DNA of 64,000 bases from Heterobasidion occidentale. Lineage: Eukaryota > Basidiomycota > Agaricomycetes > Russulales > Bondarzewiaceae. Every line of letters begins with the position of its first letter. Positions within the stretch are counted from its first letter, which is position 1. Below, piece after piece: positions 47,382 through 58,117 of the stretch. The notes beneath the pieces were generated by a model. It saw only the letters and a program-made list of their open reading frames with translations, was not told where the DNA came from and ran no database searches. Where the stretch lies: contig JBCAQO010000001.1 in the NCBI GenBank assembly GCA_039111635.1, positions 1,736,001-1,800,000 of the forward strand, in the 5' to 3' direction. The position numbers were made by a program, and so were the translations under genes.

Positions 47382-48850
47382 TCACTTGAGCGGGCTGAAC
47401 GAGAGCGGGACCATCACGTACGAGTCCATGAACTTCGCCATCTGCGCCGTCTGCGGCGGCGGCGTCGCCATCAGCACCAACATCAGCCACGCGCGCGCTC
47501 GCTCAAGCGACGAAGCGAACGAAACGAAACGCACCTTGGACACGGTGTCCGCCCACCCGTCGAGCTGCCACGCCTGCTCGCGCATCTCCTTGCGCGTCTC
47601 GAGGTCGCTGTCGATGTCGCGCGCGCGCGCGTCAGACGGCCAAAAGGAGGGGAGAGGGAGGTGTGCTCACGGATATTGCCACATGTGGTGCACCTGGTGC
47701 AGCCGGCCGACCTGCGAGTACCACGCGCCGACGGGCGCCACGAACTTCTTCCGCGCCTCGATCCCGCGTCGCCTAAACAACACCAACAGCATCGACGACG
47801 ACGACGACGACGACGCGACCCGCCGTCAGCCCACCAAAGCCGAGAAGGACCCAGACAAAGCGCGGCGCGGCGCGACGACGTACCACGTGCTCTCCCACTC
47901 GAGCAGCGTGCCCGGGTTCAGCTGGTACGTCCTTAGCTCGAAGATCCCGCCGCGCGCGTGCGGCGGCGCGGTCGGCATGAACGCGAACTCCTGGTTGAGC
48001 TGCGCGTTGCGCGAGACGAGGTGCGGGAGCAGCGCCTTGTACGCGCGTTCGTGCTGCGAGCCGGTGCGCGCGTGTGCGCGCGGTCAGCACCGAGGCGAGG
48101 GGAGGGAAGCAGAGCTCTTGGCGAGCGTGACGCGCGACGCACCTCCGACCCGCGGATCTTCTCCCACGCCCTGTCGAAGCCCGCGTAGTTCTCGTACTCG
48201 AGGATGTGGTCTGCGGGAGGCGTCAGCGGGCGTCGCAGCGGGCACGGTCGGCGGGGCCGCTCACAGAACGTGTCCTGCTCGCCGATGATCGTCTCCCAGT
48301 CGCCCGTCAGCTTGATCCGGAGCTCCGCGTCGTCTCGCAGGCCCGTGTAGTACCTCTCCCTAGAGCGCAACCAGCACGAGTCAGAATGCATGCATCGAAT
48401 CTATCGCCGCCACGAGCGCGCAGGAACTGACGCGGCCTGCTTGTACTCCTCGACCTTGCCCGGCTGCACCCTGTGGACTGCCCGGCGAGTCAGCGTCCGG
48501 CACCGTCATACGCGCCGAGCTGCGCGGAGCAGGGGAGAGAACGCGGCGCACCCTCGAACCCGTGGAGGTACTTCCCGCGCGCGACGAGCCGCGAGTGCTG
48601 CTGCACCTCGACGTCGCCGGCGCTCTTCGCATCCGGGGACCCGTGCAGGAGTGACTGGCACAGCACGTCGTCGTCGTCGTCGTTATTATTGGAAACAATC
48701 GCACGGAGAGACGTCAGTACGCGAACAGAGGGGTGGGCCACGCATCACCTGAACGGATATCGCGCGCTGGGGCCCAGCCCGAGACACTAGCGACGAGGGT
48801 GCGGCGATGGCCGCGGGGCGCAGCGTGCGCGACGCAAGGCGTGCGAGCAT
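47382..48850 (-). CDS. NIPSNAP family mitochondrial protein
   Basis: Start at 48850: MLARLASRTLRPAAIAAPSS is a clear basic, amphipathic mitochondrial presequence. After the first intron come SLLHGSPDAKSAGDVEVQQH, RGKYLHGFEG and YYTGLRDDAELRIKLTGDWE, then HILEYENYAGFDRAWEKIRG, GGIFELRTYQLNPGTLLEWE, KKFVAPVGAWYSQVGRLHQV, MWQYPDLETRKEMREQAW and KFMDSYVMVPLSFSPLK. Two ferredoxin-like NIPSNAP domains are recognisable by IFELRTY.L.PG and by W.Y.dl..R...R. Human NIPSNAP1/2 are matrix proteins that act as mitophagy signals. The fungal role is unknown. Seven or so exons with canonical short introns, intact. In the GC-rich block. Confidence 0.88.
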
Positions 48851-49173
48851 ATCGTACAATAAAATGCTTGGTTAGCTGGACTGAGTTCTACGTGCTTTGG
48901 AGGGAAAGAGATGGGCTGCGGTGATTTCGATGTGGTTGTTGTGGGAGGGTGCAACGAAGGACGAGAAGCGGCGCGGCGGCAGCACTGCAGCTATTACCCC
49001 GCGTTCGCGTGACGTAATCAAAACGCTGAGCCAAGCCACGCACAGAACCCACAAAAAATCCGTATATTCACGTGTAGCCAGACAAGCGCTGCGTACGAGA
49101 AATCAGAAACCAGTAAGAAGAATCCGTGGTATCGTGTCACATAGAAGAAAGAAATACTGGCAAAGGGTGCGGA
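48851..49173. other. Intergenic between NIPSNAP start and glycosyltransferase-like end
   Basis: 323 bp. NIPSNAP promoter plus the 3' end of the next minus-strand gene. Composition falls back to about average here, marking the right border of the GC-rich block. Nothing else seen. Confidence 0.4.
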
Positions 49174-51098
49174 TCAGATTTGCTTCCGCTCGCCGCGCAT
49201 CCAGACTTCATGGACCGCCCACTTCTCCGCTTTACCTCCCCCGTCGACTCGAGCACGGAAGAAGCGTGCATGGCGGGTCCTACCTGCCATCCGGACGCTG
49301 CATTCTCTCACAATCTGTGCACCTTCGGCAGGATCCGGCACATCGAAGCAGGTGAGTTCGCCCGCGGAGGCTTTCTCCTTTGAAAAACATTTTGATAAGC
49401 TTTTGAGCATGACTTGGAAGCGGGACATACCCAAACTCGGCCGTCGATTGACGCCTCGAACGCACAATCAGAAAGAATGCGCTCAGTCGCCGTATCGACG
49501 AGCCAAGCCATCTCAGTTGTAGACCAGGAAGGTTCGATGTCCTCCAACATGTCCAATACGATGGAGTCTCCGTTCTTAGCACCTGATCATCACGTCAGAA
49601 AGCACGATGGCCAAAGTTTCACGGCGGCTCACTTTCTCGACTACGGAACACCGTTTCGGGGCGGCCGTCCACGGCAAAAGAGGGTGGGAAGCTCACATAG
49701 TGCTGCTCTCCGTCTGCGCCAATCGCTTCCAAGTTGCGTTTCTCAAGAGAGAGTATGTCTGAGGCCGAGTCGACAGAGTGGGTGACAGACCCTGGCAGGA
49801 GAGGTATCGTGGTCTCGAGGACACACGGTCGACCGACACACGGCGTGCGAACGGTCGTGTCTCGGAAGTTTGGCGCAGAGCTCTCGAAGGACACATACGG
49901 ATAGTCACCGTACCTGCCTTCTAACTGTAGACAGGGGGGTCTGTCGCACTGCACAAGCGAGTCGAGATACCTGGCCGCTCGCAGCTGTGTCGGCCATTCC
50001 CAAAGCGATGACAGTCAGCGATTCCCAGGCAATCATTCGAGGCACTTCTCCGCTCACGATGTGCTTCCTGTTCCGCTCCTCTCCCGCCGAGCCAACAGTA
50101 AAGGCCTGGCCCCCACCGAGTTCGATGCCCTGATCAAACCAAGCCTCGGGGACCTCGTTCCTCAGGATGCTAAAATAGTTGTCCGCCATTTTCAGCTCGT
50201 CGGCGGTGACATGCAGATGATCGGCATCGAGAAGATAGAGGAAGGCGGTGGCGAGGGAGCGGTGAATGATGCTGCCGTAGCCCAGCCAGGTAAAGGACGT
50301 GTGCACATGGGAAGATGAGCTCTGGGTGATGGTGCGAAGGGAGGTGGTGAGGTGCTCGTGCGGCGGAAGAAGGTAGATGGCCGTCGGTTTCCTGCTTTCG
50401 GCAATACGGGACGAAACAGCTTGAACGATTTCGGGAAGTATGAGATAGTCATCATCCTATTGAAAAAATAAACGGAGCATGAGGAAAATGCTAAAATGGG
50501 AAGCAGCCCGGGCTCGGTACTTGTATAAAACAGTGCGCTGTGCTTGATTGGGAGCATGCGATGAACCTGGCATGGAAATAGAGGTTGTCCGGCGAGTTGA
50601 AGACCCTAAGTTTGCTCTCAGGACACGTGGTGTTCACAAAATCCTGCCCGCGCAGTCGGCAAATCAACGCTCGAAACAAAGGGGATTGCCCACATGGTAT
50701 GAGATCGCCTTGGGGTTATTGTTCCATACGAATACCTCCTTGATAGTCCCATGGAGCTCGGGCGAACAGAAAAGAGACGCGATGCGCTGTACGTTGTGGA
50801 AACGTGACCAGTTGAGAACCACGGCAGTTGTGTCAGGCGACGCCTCCGGCTCCCGGAGGGATCCAAGATGCAGTAAAGAGAAGGAAGCGAAAAGTGCTTC
50901 TGTGTTCGGACGATAGGACACGGGCGGCGAGTGTGGAAGACGGTCTGACTGAGTCTGCGCTCCCGGAGGATACTCACTTTCAGGCGACAAGGGCCAAAAT
51001 CTGAACAGTGCACCGAGAGCAATGGAAACGAGTAAGATACGGACTGGCGAAAGTGCCGAGGGCACCCAGCGATTGGTTTGGATGGAGCCTGTACTCAT
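49174..51098 (-). CDS. Putative Golgi glycosyltransferase with C-terminal discoidin-like segment
   Basis: Type II membrane protein. Start at 51098, a short cytosolic N-terminus, one hydrophobic anchor (VRILLVSIALGALFRFWPL), a stem, then a catalytic region. TAVVLNWSRFHNVQRIASLF and EVFVWNNNPKAISYH are followed, after an intron, by CPESKLRVFNSPDNLYFHAR and CFIQDDDYLILPEIVQ, which has the Asp-rich (DxD-like) metal-nucleotide site. KMADNYFSILRNEVPEAWFD and QGIELGGGQAFTVG come next. This arrangement recurs in uncharacterised Agaricomycete glycosyltransferases and recalls exostosin-type (GT64) enzymes. The second half contains VDGRPETVF and GDSIVLDMLEDIEP followed by a Trp-rich segment, suggestive of an F5/8 type C fold. 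It ends RKQI at 49174. Donor and acceptor sugars unknown. Divergent from moaA with 268 bp between starts. Confidence 0.65.
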
Positions 51099-51366
51099 GG
51101 TGGGTGGTGTTGAACAGCCCAAGCCGCGAGGCGGACAACTTTAGCGCATGCATGAGTATTTTGGGACGCGAGATCAAGAGACAAAGAATGAAATGAGGAT
51201 GACCAGCATAGATGACATGCGCGCGCGATCTAAGATCTGACTCCTATAACCAGTTGTCCGTGCGCCTTATGAAACTCATCGTCCTTGGTCATGACCTCGA
51301 TTCCAGCTCTCGCCACTCTCTAATTGCCCTCTGTATCGCTATTTTTTTGAAGAAATTCTTCTCCCG
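51099..51366. promoter_or_regulatory. Divergent promoter, glycosyltransferase-like gene and MoaA
   Basis: 268 bp between two divergent ATGs. A poly-T stretch (51342-51348) lies just upstream of the MoaA start. No clear TATA box. Confidence 0.35.
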
Positions 51367-52923
51367 ATGCGCGGCATCACATCCACCAGACCTTCTTTAT
51401 CATCGTTCACACGCGCTCACACTAGCACCGCCGCGCGCTGGTATACATTTCCGTCTGGTTTGGCTCACGCAGAACCAGCTCCACCAAGTCGAAGAGATCT
51501 CATTCGAGTGCGGTTCCGTGATCTCATCTCTGTTATCCACATCGATTGACCCTTGCCATACTAGTCTCGAATCGCACAGGTCGACGCCGTTTCTTCGACA
51601 GCTCAAGTTTCACCATTCTTGGTGGATACCTTTGGCCGCCGGCACAACTACCTACGCATTTCCCTGACAGAGCGATGTAATTTACGATGTGCGTCCGCAT
51701 CAATGACCCTCCTCTCCACCTACTGATAGCCGGCGGTCTGCTGTGCTGTCGGCGGCGAACAGGTTTCTATTGTATGCCTAGCGAAGGCGTCGAACTGTCC
51801 CCAAAATCAAACATCTTGTCGGATGATGAGATTATCCGTCTCGCAACTCTGTTCGTCAAGAGCGGTGTCACAAAGATCCGGCTCACGGGCGGTGAGCCAA
51901 CTGTTCGAAAAGGTCTTGTTGATCTTGTCGGTGCGTGATCTTGAGCCCCGTTTTTTGTTGGGACGTAAATTGTTGATCTTAAGAATGGTGATCACATCTA
52001 GCACGCCTGAACGGGTTGCGTGAGTACGGTCTCGAATCTATCGGCATGACCAGCAACGGGCTCGTACTCCATCGAAATCTATCAAATTTGGTTCAGAGTG
52101 GACTCACACACCTTAACCTGAGGTATCTTCACTCTCAGCCATCATTGATCTACTTCGTATTTTGACAGCAGAGTCAAGTCTAGACACCCTTGACCCGTTC
52201 AAGTTCGAGATCATGACTCGACGCATGGGTCATGAGGCCGTATTGAAGTCACTGGACCACGCGCTTGTGTCCGACCTGAAATCTGTCAAAATGAACGTCG
52301 TCATAGTCAAAGGTCTCAATGACAACGAGGTGTTAGACTTCGTTGATATGACGAAAGACCGAAACCTTTCCATCCGGTTCATCGAGTTCATGCCGTTTAC
52401 AGGTAACGCAGCCGCCAAGCGGATCCTGAGCTTCGAAACTGACAGGGATCGCAATAGGAAATCAGTGGGATAAAGCTAAGATGGTCCCATCTTCCGAGTT
52501 ACTGTCTCGCATCTCAGCGGCTCATCCAAGCTTGAGAAAAGCGGCGGATGAGCTCAACGACACGGCCAGGTCATATCGAATTCCTGGTTACCGAGGTAGC
52601 ATTGGGTTCATCAGCAGCATGTCTGATCACTTTTGTGCATCTTGCAATCGCTTGCGGTTGACCGCAGATGGGAAAATCAAGGTTCGTTGTTATGTTTTAC
52701 CGTCTACATCGTGGTTTCAAGCTCTCATGCTCCATCCTGCGGTCAGGTTTGCCTATTTGATGCGAAGGAGGTCTCTCTGCGGGATCAGATGAGACAAGGG
52801 GTAGACGACACGCATCTACTTCGAATTATCGGAAGAGCTGTCAACGGAAAGAAGGAGAAGCATGATGGTATGGAAGATATAGATGTTGTCACGAATAGAC
52901 CTATGATTCTCATCGGTGGTTAA
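51367..52923 (+). CDS. GTP 3',8-cyclase MoaA / MOCS1A-like (molybdenum cofactor step 1), mitochondrial
   Basis: Radical-SAM enzyme converting GTP to 3',8-cyclo-7,8-dihydro-GTP, the first step to molybdopterin. The start at 51367 gives a presequence rich in Ser, Thr and Arg ([20 protein letters not shown]). Splicing yields [20 protein letters not shown], then the first 4Fe-4S site CNLRCFYC (C-x3-C-x2-C, split by an intron after CGA T). [19 protein letters not shown] (GGEP, SAM binding), [29 protein letters not shown] and [12 protein letters not shown] follow. The second 4Fe-4S site is [18 protein letters not shown] (C-x2-C-x13-C). The protein ends PMILIGG: a double Gly terminus, which in MOCS1A is needed for activity. 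All seven or so introns fit, intact. MoaC starts 12 nt after the stop. Confidence 0.9.
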
Positions 52924-52935
52924 TGTGTATATTTT

Positions 52936-53886
52936 ATGATTCCCAAAGTTCGTGTTGCGCCTTTACCTTCTCGGATGACAAACCTGATGCAGGCATTTGT
53001 TTCTTCAGCTATCCGTTTAGCATCACGCGTCACCTATGCCTGGGCATCACGACCAGCGCGGGGCGCGCGGCTGAATCATCTATGGTCGCCGACGACAGCA
53101 CCTCCTGCCTTGTCTCTCGGACGAGTTCGGTTTTTCTCCACGAAGTCGGTTATTGAGTCATCACATCAGCCCGAGCCCAAGTTGACTCACGTTGATGCCG
53201 AAGGCCGTCCGCACATGGTTGACGTCTCAAACAAGGAGTCCACCAGTCGTACTGCGACAGCTGAGGGCCGGATCTACCTCCCTCGCGTCGCTTACGAGCT
53301 TGTCTCCCCAACGATTAGACATGCACCGGCGCCTCTGCTAACCTCGAGATTAGGGGGTGAGAAGCCAAAACATCCCGGAAAGTCCGTCGTCCCGGATCGT
53401 GCTTCTGATTCGGCTTTGGAAACGGATTTGGGCTTGGGCGCAGCCATGAGTGAGTTGGAGAAAGCCAAGTCCAAGGCCCGAAAGAAGGGCGACGTGCTGA
53501 TCGTCGCGCAGCTCGCTGCCATTATGGCATGCAAACGCACGGCCGAGCTTATTCCCCTCTGTCATCCGCTCCCCTTATCCCACGTGTCCGTCGCACTTAC
53601 TCCAGAGGTGCACCCCGACTCCGATGCCACATACAATCTGACAGACCTGCCCGACAAAGGGGACACCGGTCGACGACCTCACCTATACAGCATCAAGTGC
53701 ACCGCGACTGTGTCCTGCGATGGAAAGACGGGCGTTGAGATGGAAGCGCTGACAGCCGTATCTGTGGGCTTGCTCACCGTGTGGGATATGCTCAAGGCAG
53801 TGGCGGGAAAGGAGATGGTGATTGGTGATATTTTGGTTCGCGGCAAGGCGGGTGGGAAGAGTGGTGATTTTGTTCGGCAACAATAG
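52936..53886 (+). CDS. Cyclic pyranopterin monophosphate synthase MoaC / MOCS1B-like
   Basis: Second enzyme of molybdenum cofactor synthesis, turning the MoaA product into cPMP. Single exon of 316 codons. The N-terminus (MTNLMQAFVSSAIRLASRVT from the internal Met at 52975) is basic and ends in RVRFFSTKS, which looks like a mitochondrial processing site. Then LTHVDAEGRPHMVDVSNKES (the MoaC start block), TATAEGRIYLP, an inserted variable loop, KKGDVLIVAQLAAIMACKRT, IPLCHPLPLSHV (His of the active site), IKCTATVSCDGKTGVEMEAL, SVGLLTVWDMLKAV and a Lys-rich end. The insertion of about 60 residues between GRIYLP and KGDVL is larger than in bacterial MoaC (about 160 residues). The ATG at 52936 is only 12 nt downstream of the MoaA stop. 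Confidence 0.9.
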   Translation: MIPKVRVAPLPSRMTNLMQAFVSSAIRLASRVTYAWASRPARGARLNHLWSPTTAPPALSLGRVRFFSTKSVIESSHQPEPKLTHVDAEGRPHMVDVSNKESTSRTATAEGRIYLPRVAYELVSPTIRHAPAPLLTSRLGGEKPKHPGKSVVPDRASDSALETDLGLGAAMSELEKAKSKARKKGDVLIVAQLAAIMACKRTAELIPLCHPLPLSHVSVALTPEVHPDSDATYNLTDLPDKGDTGRRPHLYSIKCTATVSCDGKTGVEMEALTAVSVGLLTVWDMLKAVAGKEMVIGDILVRGKAGGKSGDFVRQQ

Positions 53887-54933
53887 ACCTCTGCTGTGTA
53901 TCTCAAATATCCTACAGAAGTAGATCGTCCTTTCGTCGCGGTGTACACTGCGTTTGTTCTCTCTTCGTTCCACTCCGCGCGGTCTGTGCACTGGTTATCT
54001 GACAGGGACGTTTCTGCATCAATTCATCCTGTCTTGCGACGGCAACTACATGGATTGCCTGGAGTCGATGCTTTCCCGTTCACCATGGCTTGGAAAAGTG
54101 ATGGGTAGGATTATCTTTTTACCCAACGAAGAGAAATGGGTGTGGTATTGTCTGAGGTTGATGTCATTCCGTCTCTGATCCGTTTAATTAGACAGCCGTC
54201 ACATTTTGGTCGCTAATTATGCTGCATTTCCAGAGCGATCGGATCTCATATGCAATGCCTTCCTTGTTCTCTTTGTGGCCTGGCACAGTGACGGGCGGCG
54301 AGCCTCGGCAAGCATGCAGTTATGTGCCTTGGGCCTAAAATATTGGAAGATGATGATCGGAACGGATCGAGGTCGCGGCTCGAACATGCTTCGGGCTTGC
54401 GAACAGTTGGTCATCATGGATTTAAGGACCCGCGACGTAGCTGCGATTGAAACCGAACTCTGTCCATCGCGGAGCCATGATGATGGCGAGTTTGATCGTC
54501 ATCAAGAATGGAGACAGTCGCCGTGAAGTTCGAGCGCACTGTGTCGCTTGTCGACACTGACTGATGGAGAAGTGAGATTTCATCACGGATTTGATCGATT
54601 TTCTGCTTGCAATAAGAAGGGTTTAACAGAATATATGTTACATTATTAAACAGGATAATTATACTATGATACTTGGAGGCCTCTACGCAGCAGCGCCGAG
54701 ACAGAAACGCAGTGCTAGTTGCTACAGTGGGTAATATAGTCCGTGATCCGCATCCAGAGTGTCCAAGAAATGAGGGAATAGTGGGTGAGGGGTGAGATGT
54801 GAGGTGGTCGTACGCAGTACGCATCCTATGCCAAGCCCGTACGCAGTACGTGTAAGTGGAATTAGTAGATTATGTATGAATGAGGATGGTATAGTTTGTT
54901 GCAAGAAACGTGCAAGTAAGTGGATGCCATTGT
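53887..54933. other. Convergent intergenic space, MoaC and GNAT gene
   Basis: About 1.05 kb. A 13-base direct repeat CGTACGCAGTACG occurs at 54809-54821 and 54838-54850. AT-rich stretches lie at 54600-54665. The only longer frames (106 codons plus strand from 54206, 136 codons minus strand) have no recognisable content, and I do not call them. Confidence 0.45.
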
Positions 54934-56151
54934 TCACCAGTGACCTCTCGGAGCACCTGTTTTGAAGCCCAATTCCAGGGCATCTTCGACACCATCAAGT
55001 TTGACATTCCCGCACAAGCCGACGAAGCCGACGCGGTCGTAGACCCTTTGAGCGCTATTGCTGTGGCCAACATACAACGTAACACTGCTCTTGCCGCAGT
55101 CCATCAGCAGCCTGATAAGAGATCAACATCAATCATCCGCCATATCTGAAAAGTAAAACATGGGCAAACTCACCTCCGTGTGACGTCCCGCACGAGGTGC
55201 TCGGCGTAGCCCCTCCGTCTCCATTTGGGAGTGGTATACACTTTGGTGATAGCGCTGACATTTTGCGAGCTACGGGTGACAGCACAGATAGTCGTGCACT
55301 CGCCCTCGACTTCGTAGACCCAAATTAGGCCCTTAGCGATGAGCTCGCGCGCCTCGATCCGTGCGCGCTCGAGGGCCAATGGGAAGTAGATCTATTTCCC
55401 GTGATCATGAGAATGTAGAAACGACGGATGAAAGAACAGGACGCACGGAGTCATCTGCAAACTCTTTGCAAAGCTGGGCAACTTGCTCGAGGTCACGCAT
55501 GTTGGCGCGGCGAATGTAATCGCCGCGGGGCAGCGGTGCTTCAGAGTCTTTGAACGTAACCAGGGTGCACCATGTGTATGAAGCGGCGTAGAAGGGTTCA
55601 GGCTCGACAGCGATATTTGTGAGCTGTTTCCAGTAACTGGCGAATGTCTTGACGAGGAGCGTCATGCCGAATACGGAGAAGACGCGTTCTGGTGGAACGA
55701 GATCGAGCAGGTTCTCGGCGACGAGATCGATGCGGGGTGTCAACCACTGGCTTGTGATGTGAGAGGGGTTTTTGGGAGTCCAAAGGAATATGGGATAGTC
55801 GCCTAGGGTCCAATTAACGCAAGACAAGACGAGGTCGAGCGTGGGTTGGCTGAATGGGGAGGGGGATGACCACACCGTCAGCCAGAACGGCTGCGTCTCA
55901 TCAAAGCGCATGTGACTGGGTGAGTGAGATGATTGGTCCCACCAACTGGAGACGTCGGATTCATTGATGAAATTGCAACCAGTCAAAGCCGCCTCAGTCC
56001 CGACCAGCTTCAATGCATGGGCGAGGACGATGTTGGCAGACTTTTCGTGTCTCCGAAGGGTGGGTAGTGTCGCGGACAAAAAGTCATACGCGGTGTCGTG
56101 GAACTTCACGAAGGTGTTGCGGGATGTAGAGATGGGAGTAAGGCCAGGCAT
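54934..56151 (-). CDS. GNAT-family N-acetyltransferase
   Basis: Two or three exons encode about 350 residues. The first 240 residues are an Agaricomycete-type N-terminal region (FVKFHDTAYDFLSATLPTLR, FWLTVWSSPSPFSQPTLDLV, FGMTLLVKTFASYWKQLTNI). A GNAT fold follows: YIRRANMRDLEQVAQLCKEF (beta1-alpha1), LIWVYEVEGECTTICAV, AITKVYTTPKWRRRGYAEHL with the acetyl-CoA pyrophosphate loop (Q/RxxGxA/G-like RRRGYA), then LYVGHSNSAQRVYDRVGFVG and a tail ending KTGAPRGHW at 54934. The introns between FADDS and IYFPLALE and between VTRR and LLMDCGKS are canonical. Intact. Substrate unknown. Confidence 0.82.
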
Positions 56152-58117
56152 CTAATCGAATGCTAGAAAGAAGGTGGCAATTAATGTGAGAGAGAGATAT
56201 AAAACGAAGTGTTCGAAGAGAAGGCGAAGAGAGAATTGTGATGGTTGGTGAACGCACCGGCGCGTCTTTATAGAGTTCCTCTCCAGGCATGGATGAGGCC
56301 CTGACGCTGTCCCATCCGGCCAACGCCAGGGGGCATGTGGGTCTTCCTGTGCATCAACTCCGTATGCAGAGATGTGACAGAACAGCTTGTTTACCTGCTT
56401 AATCTCGATCGAGCAATATCTAAAACGTCTTGATTGACGCAAAATGACTGGAAAATGCGCAGCCTCCCGACCTAAGCGCCCAGGTATACATAGACGCCCG
56501 TGATGGCGCCAAAACTGGAACGGAAGTCAAAACATCAGCGCCCATCGGGTTTTTGGCTATGTTCTCGATATGGTCCGACACAGCAAGCAATTGACAAGGA
56601 AGAATTTCAGGTATTCTGGATAGACCGCACCTGCGACAGCATCCAAGTCACTGCACGAGAGCCGCTTGATTCCAACACGATGGCAATGCGAAACGATTGC
56701 TGGAGTTGAATATCATTGAATATGGAAAGGCAGTGGAAATTTTCCATCTATAGAGTTGGCCAATGAACGAGCTGCTTGCACCTCTGTTGAATATGTGTAA
56801 GCAGGAGGCCCTGATGCGGTATATCCCAGTTTTTGAGCGGTTTCAAGTGGAACGCAAGAGGCCAACCGGTCAGGCCGTCAGGGCCGAAACCAAGTTGTTG
56901 CAGGTGGCGCTCGCGTTGCCAACGATCATGTGGCGGTGTGCAGCCCCAAACATTGGGTTCTGTTTGCGAGAACTCAATGAGGATCACTTTGTTCCTAGTC
57001 GGAGAGGGAAGGGGCTATGTGTACAGACTTCCAGCTTATTTCTAGGCGAAAACACTGCACAGGCTACGTATGGGAATATAAAGACGTAAAATAACTTGCA
57101 ACCGCCGCAACTACTAATATACTACACACCCAAGGTTCGAATTAAATCACATCCAAAGACAGTCTTCAGAGTCTTCAAATTCCTCAAGACGGATTGAAAA
57201 GGTACCGCTTACTCCGCCGAACGATGCCTGAGTCAAGAGACAGGTGATTGGTGAGCTGAGGACAGCAGCTTTGTCAGACTCCATGGGGTAGAAATGAGTG
57301 AAAATCGACTCGATATCGACTTGACTCACACTTAATTACGGATCAAATTGCTACCCTTTGTTCCGGAGGTACTCAAGGGGAAATAGGTCGATGCGGGATG
57401 ACCGTAGTGCAGGCTATCCATGGGTGGAAATAACCTCAGACCGTGCAATTCAACATCAAAAATTGATCATTGTACCTGTCCCTCTACGGTCATACAGCGA
57501 ACGAAACCCGACGCGCGCCTGCATGATCTACTCAGGGTCTGCGAGGGGTTCAAGCCTGACGAAATCCTAACAGGATGGGGATCTGTCAACGGGGCATCAC
57601 CGCCTTCGCCCGCGGAACCAAAATATCTGTCCCTGGTTTGGATGACCTCGAAGGTCCGCAACGGATACTGGACCAAGAAGCAGCTCACCTGACGGCGTAG
57701 ATAAATCTCATCAGCCGTGGTAGAACAAGCTCCGAGCGAAGAAACTGCAAGCCACTGTTTGCCTGGCAATCCCCGAGTGTGAACGCGACGGGCTCTAACG
57801 GGCTTCGGATGCCACCAGGATCACAGAGCGGATCGGTTTCCTATTCATTTAACAAAATGGACGGGATGCGCCGGGACCTATACAGATTTAACCGCATCTA
57901 TAGTGTTGATTGAGGATGCAGAAGCAATCACTGGGCGTGTGCCTTTGACCTCCCAACTCATGGGACCGTCCCTGTTTTGACTGCGATGATGATTGTTGTG
58001 TAGGAGGGCGCAGTGATGGAACGAGAACGGAAGGACGATGCGTGAAGAATGCAAGTCCGCGGACCAAGTGTAGATGGAGCAAAGAGCGCACTCCAGTTAG
58101 CCATCAGGTAGTGTTTC
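56152..58117. other. Unresolved region, conflicting weak coding signals on both strands
   Basis: About 2 kb. On the minus strand, exon-like pieces occur at 57710-57769 (STTADEIYLRRQ before a gtgagc donor) and 57147-57329 (TFSIRLEEFEDSEDCLWM, ending in a natural-looking acidic tail). On the plus strand a frame at 57500-57692 (LLRVCEGFKPDEILTGWG...) looks equally protein-like and reads through the same DNA. A 108-codon plus frame lies at 56763-57089. None matches a family I know. A gene with frame breaks is likely but I cannot say on which strand. Confidence 0.3.

Noticed and set aside
54206..54526. 106-codon plus-strand frame in the MoaC-GNAT space
   Set aside because: No recognisable motif, no splice sites and no start context. 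Chance open frame.
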